Origin: a bacterium
Lineage (GTDB): Bacteria > JAMOTN01
DNA: 8,331 bases
Direction: 5' to 3'
Assembly (NCBI GenBank): GCA_027062325.1
Contig: JAMOTN010000033.1
Span: 1-8,331, forward strand
A model generated the notes under the pieces. The model did not search any database. It worked only from the letters and a program-made list of their open reading frames with translations, and was not told the origin of the DNA. Every line of letters begins with the position of its first letter. The stretch's first letter is position 1. Made by a program: the position numbers and the translations under genes. Below, piece by piece: positions 1-4,781 of this stretch.

Positions 1-239
1 TTCTTATCAAAACTTTTAATAGTTCTTTCTGCCATGAATCTTTCTATTTCAGAAACTGCTATATCTAACGCAAAATTTCTAAAACGTGCAACAACATTCT
101 GTCTCTCTGTTGAGTATATTACTCTAACAACATAGAAACCCACAGTAAATAAAATTATTGCTAAAACCATCGCCCACACTATAAAAATAGCTCTCTTTTT
201 AACTCGGCTCTTTACTCTCATAAGTCTCATAAACAGCAA
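1..239 (-). CDS. N-terminal part of a single-pass membrane protein, PilX-like in layout (runs off the left edge)
   Basis: This is the first ~79 codons of a gene whose 3' end lies outside the window. The product starts with a short basic stretch (RVKSRVKKR), then one strong hydrophobic helix (AIFIVWAMVLAIILFTVGFY), then a polar helix with TERQNVVARFRNFALD and SEIERFM. A short basic head, one membrane helix and a long polar helix with a Glu/Arg-rich beginning is the layout of PilX-like and other type IV pilus accessory proteins, but I see no prepilin peptidase site, so this is only a resemblance. Start choice: AGGAGG at 247-252 lies 7 bases before a TTG at 239, but 16 bases before the ATG at 230, so TTG is preferred. 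The upstream gene's TAG stop overlaps this ribosome binding site, so the two are almost certainly one transcript. Confidence 0.6.
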   Translation of the reverse strand, partial: MLFMRLMRVKSRVKKRAIFIVWAMVLAIILFTVGFYVVRVIYSTERQNVVARFRNFALDIAVSEIERFMAERTIKSFDK

Positions 240-250
240 ACACTACCCTC

Positions 251-1891
251 CTATTTGAATCTCATTGAAGAAAATCTACAACTGAAAGCTCCTATAACAG
301 AATTGTTTTTTTGAAATTTAATATGTATATTACCGTCAAATTTTTTAGCCTTTCTCTCAATTATCAAACTCCCCAAGACTGATAAATTCTTTCCAAAAAT
401 ATCTCCATTACAAAAAACATCTCCTTCAATATCCGCATTTTCAAAAAAAACCTCCTGTTTAACATACAACCCCAAAAGCTTACTTTTTCCTTTAACCACA
501 GCTCCCTTACACGCTATTAACCAATCTTTTTTATTTACCCCATTTACACCTGCTTTTTCGTAAGCAAGCACTCCACTCACATTTTCCAAATACCAGCTGT
601 ATCTGCCAGGTAAAAATTTATATCCTACAAAAACTGCTCTCCTTCTAAGCTCTTTCCATCCCATAAGTTTTAAAGGAGATACAGCAACAGATTCTTCTCC
701 CCTCTTTGCCCCAAACCTATACGGCCTAGCTTCCCACTTCTGAGCATCATATTCAATCATTTTAGCCCCAAGGGGCTCAAAAGAAACCTTATGGTAAAAA
801 GGAGCTTTTTTCTCAGTACCAACAGGTCCCGAAATTTTAAGAGGTCTAAAAAGCATGTAAATTTTTCCCTCAACCATACCTGCTAAAATACCAGAATAAT
901 TAGGGATAGTTATAGAAGGTAGTTGAAATCCTCCTTCCGGAATATTTATAGAAGGCAAACTAACAGCTACAGTTGAAACTTCAGCCTCCACTCCACCCAC
1001 AACTATTGTAGAAAGTACAGAGGGCTTTCCAAACGGCAAAAAATACGATGCTCCTCCCTCAAAATATTCAACATCCCACTTCTTAGCTTTATTTTTCAAA
1101 TTAGAAAGTTTTCTATAAACCAGCGCTTGATTACTAGGATCCGCTGCAAGTGCAAGAATTTCCGCCCAATCTTTGTTAAGTTCAAATACTCTCTTTAAAC
1201 CAACTGGAACATACGGTTGTTTAGGTAACCACGACACGTAAAATCGCGGCAGCACAGCATAAACACTTCCTGTGGACTCAATTCTGACTTTTCCCTTATC
1301 AACTCCGTAGTCAATTTGTATTAATGGAGGTTTACAGAGATCAAAAGCCTCACAATTTCTTAATAAAAATGCATAACCAGGAGCAAAACCTTTCCACTCT
1401 ATCACCTTGAAATCAACTGTAAATTTCAAATTTACTTTAAAGTGGCGTGAAGAAAGACAAAGCTGAACCAAATAAAAACCATATTTATCTCCAAATCCAT
1501 CCAATTTAGCTTCTGAATAAAAAACAGCTTCTGCCTCTTCCACCTCTAAAAACGGCAAAATTTCCTTAAATTTCGAAAATAGCTTTCTAAATTCTTTATC
1601 TTGGGTAAAATCTATACATTCTTTCTTAAGAAGCGCACATTTGTAAAAATTCATACGTTGCAAAATCAAATTCTTAAAACTTAAAGCCGCATATTTCAAA
1701 CGGTAATACTCCTCTTCATATCTAGTCTTCTTTGAAAATGTAAAAACTGTATTGTAAACATAAGTTACAATTACTAAAACAAAGAATACAAAAGACAAAA
1801 GCCACAACCACGTAGCTGCTTTTTTAGTATCTTGGAAAGTAGTAGTATTAAAACTGCATTTTTTTAATATTAACCCTTCGCCAAAATTCAT
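251..1891 (-). CDS. Unrecognised membrane-anchored protein with a possible beta-solenoid C-terminus
   Basis: The product is about 546 residues and I do not recognise its family. The N-terminus is about 25 residues of cytoplasmic-type sequence, then one hydrophobic helix (about 27-50, WLWLLSFVFFVLVIVTYVY), then a charged helix (KTRYEEEYYRLKYAALSFKN). A large, beta-rich extracytoplasmic part follows. A segment near 311-332 repeats the pattern LPSINIP then LPSITIP. The last ~90 residues (near 455-530) contain short runs of alternating hydrophobic residues with glycines (ENADIEGDVFCNGDIFGKNL, SVLGSLII), as in beta-solenoids of the bactofilin kind. Eight or so cysteines are spread through the chain. 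ATG at 1891 has GAGGTG 8 bases upstream; the in-frame TTG just before it (1894) is also possible. The gene is followed after 11 bases by another with the same N-terminal layout, so both may serve one envelope machine, perhaps type IV pilus or type II secretion related. Function is unknown. Confidence 0.8.
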   Translation of the reverse strand: MNFGEGLILKKCSFNTTTFQDTKKAATWLWLLSFVFFVLVIVTYVYNTVFTFSKKTRYEEEYYRLKYAALSFKNLILQRMNFYKCALLKKECIDFTQDKEFRKLFSKFKEILPFLEVEEAEAVFYSEAKLDGFGDKYGFYLVQLCLSSRHFKVNLKFTVDFKVIEWKGFAPGYAFLLRNCEAFDLCKPPLIQIDYGVDKGKVRIESTGSVYAVLPRFYVSWLPKQPYVPVGLKRVFELNKDWAEILALAADPSNQALVYRKLSNLKNKAKKWDVEYFEGGASYFLPFGKPSVLSTIVVGGVEAEVSTVAVSLPSINIPEGGFQLPSITIPNYSGILAGMVEGKIYMLFRPLKISGPVGTEKKAPFYHKVSFEPLGAKMIEYDAQKWEARPYRFGAKRGEESVAVSPLKLMGWKELRRRAVFVGYKFLPGRYSWYLENVSGVLAYEKAGVNGVNKKDWLIACKGAVVKGKSKLLGLYVKQEVFFENADIEGDVFCNGDIFGKNLSVLGSLIIERKAKKFDGNIHIKFQKNNSVIGAFSCRFSSMRFK

Positions 1892-2063
1892 CAAATCGGC
1901 ACCTCAATAACACGAAAAATCAACTGAAGCATAAAAAATCTTTAATGATATTTTACACCATAAGCCAACTCCATAAAAAACTTTAGGAACCAACTGAGCA
2001 AATAAAACATTGTTTCAAGGATAAAACAAATAAAATAACCAAAAAATTAACACAAATTAAAAA

Positions 2064-2139
2064 TGGTGGACCGTGCAGGACTTGAACCTGCAACCCGCGG
2101 ATTAAGAGTCCGCTGCTCTACCAATTGAGCTAACGGTCC
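2064..2139 (-). tRNA. tRNA-Lys (anticodon CUU)
   Basis: A complete cloverleaf is visible on the minus strand. The acceptor arms are GGACCGT and ACGGTCC, followed by discriminator A and an encoded CCA. The anticodon stem is GCGGA/TCCGC around loop CTCTTAA, giving anticodon CUU, which reads AAG. The T arm has the usual GGTTCAAGTCC. It is the last gene of a four-tRNA operon. The DNA just after it is T-rich but shows no terminator hairpin. Confidence 0.96.
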
Positions 2140-2162
2140 ACCCACTTATCTTTTATCTCCCA

Positions 2163-2239
2163 TGGTGGACGATGCAGGGCTCGAACCTGCGACCTCTGGC
2201 GTGTGAGGCCAGCGCTCTAGCCACCTGAGCTAATCGTCC
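2163..2239 (-). tRNA. tRNA-Val (anticodon CAC)
   Basis: The minus strand folds as a cloverleaf with acceptor arms GGACGAT and ATCGTCC, discriminator A and encoded CCA. The anticodon stem CTGGC/GCCAG closes loop CTCACAC, giving anticodon CAC, which reads GUG. The T-loop motif GGTTCGAGCCC is present. It is third in transcription order, 23 bases before tRNA-Lys. Confidence 0.96.
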
Positions 2240-2257
2240 ACCTACTTATTTGCAAAA

Positions 2258-2330
2258 TGGCCCTACCGGGATTTGAACCCGGGTCTGATGGTTGAGAACC
2301 ACCTATCCTAGACCCCTAGACGATAGGGCC
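2258..2330 (-). tRNA. tRNA-Glu (anticodon CUC), CCA not encoded
   Basis: The acceptor arms are GGCCCTA and TAGGGCC, followed by discriminator A. The next bases are TTT, so the CCA end must be added after transcription, unlike the three neighbouring tRNAs. The anticodon stem GGTGG/CCATC (one G-U pair) closes loop TTCTCAA, giving anticodon CUC, which reads GAG. The 5' half, with TCGTCTAGGGG, is typical of bacterial tRNA-Glu. Confidence 0.95.
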
Positions 2331-2349
2331 ATACTTATTTACTATTTCC

Positions 2350-2424
2350 TGGCTGAGGGGGAAGGACTCGAACCTTCACTACGGGATCCAGAGTCCCGCG
2401 TCCTGCCGATTAGACGACCCCTCA
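2350..2424 (-). tRNA. tRNA-Gln (anticodon CUG)
   Basis: The acceptor arms are TGAGGGG and CCCCTCA, so the first pair is the weak U1-A72 typical of tRNA-Gln; discriminator G and an encoded CCA follow. The anticodon stem CGGGA/TCCCG closes loop CTCTGGA, giving anticodon CUG, which reads CAG. It is the first gene of the tRNA operon, about 50 bases downstream of the predicted transcription start. Confidence 0.96.
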
Positions 2425-2456
2425 GCGTCCATTTTTTCCGACTTAACTTCTGAAAG

Positions 2457-2469
2457 ATTGGACTCCAAT
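2457..2469. repeat. Perfect short inverted repeat in the tRNA operon leader
   Basis: ATTGGA, one central base, then TCCAAT. The repeat begins a few bases after the predicted transcription start of the tRNA operon. The single-base centre is too tight for an RNA hairpin loop, so an operator-like protein site is more likely than a folded RNA element. No regulator is known from the window. Confidence 0.4.
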
Positions 2470-2480
2470 ATCCGCTTTTT

Positions 2481-2510
2481 ATTTTAAAACCAGCCTCTTC
2501 AATTTGTCAA
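2481..2510 (-). promoter_or_regulatory. sigma70-type promoter of the tRNA operon
   Basis: On the minus strand a perfect -35 box TTGACA (2505-2510) is separated by 18 bases from TAAAAT (2481-2486). Transcription should start near 2474, giving a leader of about 50 bases before tRNA-Gln. This is the only near-consensus promoter upstream of the four tRNAs, so they are probably one transcript. Confidence 0.8.
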
Positions 2511-2561
2511 GGCCTTTCAAAACTTTCCTAGTACTGACGTGTTTCTCTCATATTGAAACAT

Positions 2562-2590
2562 GGAATTCAATTTTAAGGGCCCTTCTAGAA
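2562..2590. other. Cluster of short palindromes between the tRNA operon and the plus-strand gene
   Basis: Three perfect palindromes lie within 29 bases: GAATTC (2563-2568), AAGGGCCCTT (2575-2584) and the overlapping TTCTAGAA (2583-2590). They sit about 90-120 bases before the plus-strand gene and about 55 bases upstream of the tRNA promoter's -35 box. They might be binding sites for a regulator of either transcript. There is no T-run on either side that would make them a terminator. Short palindromes can arise by chance. Confidence 0.25.
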
Positions 2591-2682
2591 TAAACCTGCT
2601 AAAAATCGGGAATAGATTTTGCACTTTCCTCTATAAAGCCAATTAACACTCTAACTAATCTTTTTTCAAAGGAGGGAGAAAG

Positions 2683-3270
2683 ATGAGCAGAAAAAATTCT
2701 AAGGTTGCTACTAGAAAACCGAAAGAGACTCTTCAAAACAGAACTGTAAATTCAGCAACTGAAAACCAAGAGGCAAAACCAGTTGAGGAACTTCTTGATC
2801 AACCTATCGAAATTCTAATAAATGGATCACCCTCTGATTTGAGGGTAGATAAAAAAGTTAATGATAATTCTGGTAAGGTTAACAACATTAACCAGCATTC
2901 AAATCAGCCAGAAACTGAAACATTAAATTCTTTTGTAAGAGTAAATCCCTCAACCGCAGATGAATCAAGCAATAATTTTTTATCCTACTTCAAAAATCTT
3001 GAAAACATGTTGAATGTATTTGAAAACATGAACTCAACTTTAAACAAAATTGGAAAAGTATTACTGGAGCTTTTAGAACAAGACAGATGGATCTCTTTTC
3101 ACCTAAGCCAAATTAAAAAAAGGATCTCCTTTTCAAACCTTAAGTTTCCACAATATAAAACATGCAAAAATCTATCCACTGGTAACCCACATTTCAATAG
3201 CAACTCAACAAAATTTTTTAGAAGCACCAACAAAAATCATCACCAAAATTATAAATTTAAGCATGGATAA
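2683..3270 (+). CDS. Orphan asparagine-rich, largely disordered protein of unknown function
   Basis: The 195-residue product matches no family I recognise. It starts with a basic stretch (MSRKNSKVATRKPKE), followed by about 80 polar residues rich in Asn, Gln, Ser, Thr and Glu and probably disordered. One amphipathic helix follows (about 98-135) with regularly spaced Leu, Phe and Met, suited to coiled-coil or partner binding. The tail is basic and rich in Asn, Lys and His. I count 29 asparagines, about 15%. There is no signal peptide or membrane helix, so it is probably cytoplasmic. The start is firm: GGAGG at 2671-2675 lies 7 bases before the ATG. It is the only plus-strand gene here, divergent from the tRNA operon and convergent with the pilin gene, so it is likely monocistronic. 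Its promoter is unclear: TATAAA at 2632-2637 lacks a good -35 box. Confidence 0.75.
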   Translation: MSRKNSKVATRKPKETLQNRTVNSATENQEAKPVEELLDQPIEILINGSPSDLRVDKKVNDNSGKVNNINQHSNQPETETLNSFVRVNPSTADESSNNFLSYFKNLENMLNVFENMNSTLNKIGKVLLELLEQDRWISFHLSQIKKRISFSNLKFPQYKTCKNLSTGNPHFNSNSTKFFRSTNKNHHQNYKFKHG

Positions 3271-3285
3271 TACATAATTAACTAA

Positions 3286-3321
3286 AACAACAAAAAGCCC
3301 GCAGGCTTAATACCTGCGGGC
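3286..3321 (-). terminator. Rho-independent terminator after the acidic pilin gene
   Basis: A 9-bp GC-rich stem (GCCCGCAGG 3297-3305 with CCTGCGGGC 3313-3321) encloses a 7-base loop. On the minus strand it is followed by TTTTTGTTGTTTT, the classic intrinsic terminator layout, 30 bases after the pilin stop codon. On the plus strand the stem is not followed by a T-run, so for the convergent gene ending at 3270 it is at best a weak stop. Confidence 0.92.
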
Positions 3322-3351
3322 CAAACTTCTTATAACAACAGCGGTTTATAC

Positions 3352-3843
3352 TTATTGATAATTAGCAACCACCCAGAAGCTTCCGTAGTAATCTCCAGGA
3401 GCCTGAGTTTCCGGAACAGTCACATCTCCACCTATTCTAAAATAAAATGGAGACCATGAACCTGCTGACAGAGAAATTTGCCCACCATTACTAACAATAC
3501 CCTGATTATCAGAAAGATTTACAGTAAGAGTATTGGTTCCATCAGATATATCTACAGAAGTAATTGGAGTCGTCAAATCTCCAACAGCAGTAAACATTAT
3601 AGTCACGCCCAACAAATTAGAACCAACAACTTCTACACTTGCAGAAGTTGCATCTCCAGGAGTGACAGTAGCGCTATCTCCCTGGACGACATCTCCAAAC
3701 TCAATAGTTGCATAGTTAGAATCTACGATAACTTGAAGAGCTTGAATAACACGACAGTGAATGTGGACCTCTCCTGTTGCCGCTGCAAAAGCATATCCTG
3801 CACCAACCAACACGAACAAAAGCGCAAACAATACTTTCTTCAT
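3352..3843 (-). CDS. Probable major (shaft) pilin of a chaperone-usher pilus, DUF4402-like
   Basis: The 163-residue product has a Sec signal peptide (MKKVLFALLFVLVGAGYAFA, cleavage near 20-21), so it is exported to the periplasm. Mature residues 23-40 (GEVHIHCRVIQALQVIV) alternate hydrophobic and polar residues, as expected of the N-terminal donor strand that completes the next subunit. The rest is beta-rich, with IEFGDVV (47-53), DNQGIVSNGG (112-121) and a C-terminus GGDVTVP...GDYYGSFWVVANYQ, which matches the usual DUF4402 ending. The mature chain has about 14 acidic and 2 basic residues. Start: ATG at 3843 has GGAGGTG 6 bases upstream and gives a clean signal peptide; an upstream in-frame ATG at 3927 would overlap the promoter. 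Its own promoter, excellent ribosome site and terminator fit a protein made in excess over usher and chaperone. Confidence 0.85.
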   Translation of the reverse strand: MKKVLFALLFVLVGAGYAFAAATGEVHIHCRVIQALQVIVDSNYATIEFGDVVQGDSATVTPGDATSASVEVVGSNLLGVTIMFTAVGDLTTPITSVDISDGTNTLTVNLSDNQGIVSNGGQISLSAGSWSPFYFRIGGDVTVPETQAPGDYYGSFWVVANYQ

Positions 3844-3898
3844 ACTCCGCACCTCCCTCATTGTCCTGTATCCACTCTTAGCGGACTTTTCATAAAAT

Positions 3899-3927
3899 AT
3901 TCTATTAAACTTATACTTTTTCGTCAA
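3899..3927 (-). promoter_or_regulatory. Internal sigma70-type promoter of the acidic pilin gene
   Basis: TTGACG (3922-3927) and TAGAAT (3899-3904) are separated by exactly 17 bases on the minus strand, five of six matches to each consensus box. The predicted start near 3892 gives a leader of about 49 bases. It lies in the 127-base gap after the chaperone stop, so the pilin can be transcribed apart from the upstream genes. Within the leader, TCCGC (read from 3885 to 3881) can pair with GCGGA (3850 to 3846) around the ribosome binding site. Confidence 0.75.
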
Positions 3928-3970
3928 CTGTTCGCAACTTTCACCACTGCCTTTCTCCTAAATTAACTAA

Positions 3971-4765
3971 TTACAATTCCACTTCCTTTAGTAAAACCTT
4001 ATTCTTTAAATCGTACAATTTTTTATAGTAATAAACCTTAAATATAACCTTCTTATTTTTCAATTTTAGTTTCTTCTTCAACCACGCTAAATCAACTACT
4101 AAAACCTTCTTAGCAAAAACTCTCTTGGTATAAACTATCTTTTCGGCATCATTATTCACAAGATAGATACCTATTCTCACATTTCTGGTGCCCGTATTCT
4201 TGAAAGTTAACATTCCTTTTGAGTAAATACAATCAATGTTATACTTTGACTTTTCCGGAATATAGTATATCGGCATAGTTGTGAGAAAACCTATGGAAAT
4301 TGAAACCCCTACATTTTCCTTACCAGCATTTCTTCTACCAGAGCTCAAACGTGATTTCAAGTTTTGTATAACCAATCTACACTTTGCTTCCTCATTATCC
4401 TTTTTCAATTTGGATAAATACTTTTCTTTTATTCCAATACGCACTTTGAACTTTCCTTTTGGGGGAATAACAACAACTTTAGGAGATAAATAAAGAGATT
4501 TCAAAAAAGTTATATCTTTCTGATTATCAGTTTTCCCAAGAATAAGTTCTCCTGTGGAAGAATAGGTATATGGAATCAGCCACAGCTTGTATCTAACTAC
4601 TCTATCACTTGCTCCATATAAAGTTATATAACCTCTTGGCTTTTTATCTGACAACTTTATCCACGTAGGGACAACTTTGGCAAAATATGGTTCTGCTAAT
4701 ACTCTATAAGATAAAACAAGCAATACAAACAGCCACAACTTAAACCCCTTTAAGATTCTCACCAC
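3971..4765 (-). CDS. Periplasmic pilus chaperone, PapD-like
   Basis: About 264 residues, the usual size for pilus chaperones. Counting from GTG 4771, the signal peptide is residues 1-26 (ending SYRVLA), and the mature protein starts EPYFAKVVPTWIKLS, an edge strand typical of domain 1. SPKVVVIPPKGKFKVRIGI (96-114) resembles the strands that donate a hydrophobic edge to the pilin, and GFLTTMPIYYIP (161-172) is the usual end of domain 1. The second, Lys-rich immunoglobulin-like domain follows. Cys131 and Cys181 could form a disulfide. Its role would be to hold both pilins in the periplasm and deliver them to the usher encoded 16 bases upstream. GGGGGA (4772-4777) abuts GTG 4771 but is 6 bases from GTG 4765 and 9 from GTG 4762, so I prefer 4765. 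Sequence is divergent; the call rests on pattern, size and context. Confidence 0.75.
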   Translation of the reverse strand: MVRILKGFKLWLFVLLVLSYRVLAEPYFAKVVPTWIKLSDKKPRGYITLYGASDRVVRYKLWLIPYTYSSTGELILGKTDNQKDITFLKSLYLSPKVVVIPPKGKFKVRIGIKEKYLSKLKKDNEEAKCRLVIQNLKSRLSSGRRNAGKENVGVSISIGFLTTMPIYYIPEKSKYNIDCIYSKGMLTFKNTGTRNVRIGIYLVNNDAEKIVYTKRVFAKKVLVVDLAWLKKKLKLKNKKVIFKVYYYKKLYDLKNKVLLKEVEL

Positions 4766-4781
4766 AATCACTCCCCCTAAA

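Noticed and set aside
1895-2063. Promoter for the left-hand membrane protein genes
   Set aside because: Boxes such as TTGGCT and TAAAAT occur on the minus strand but not at workable spacing. The genes may have an unusual promoter or be read through from the tRNA operon, which lacks a visible terminator.
2040-2063. T-rich stretch after tRNA-Lys as an intrinsic terminator
   Set aside because: No GC-rich hairpin precedes it other than the tRNA itself, so it is not called.
3844-3927. Extended N-terminus of the acidic pilin starting at 3927
   Set aside because: The extra 28 residues would precede a perfect signal peptide, and the region holds the pilin promoter. ATG 3843 has a far better ribosome site.
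3927-3960. Short leader peptide (GTG GTG AAA ... TGA) after AGGAGA upstream of the pilin promoter
   Set aside because: It would be only 6-7 codons, lies mostly upstream of the predicted pilin transcript start, and has no supporting feature.
3478-3966. Open frame of 162 codons on the plus strand across the acidic pilin gene
   Set aside because: It is antisense to a gene with a signal peptide, ribosome site, promoter and terminator. Its product is low-complexity Ser/Asn/Ile sequence without a recognisable domain.
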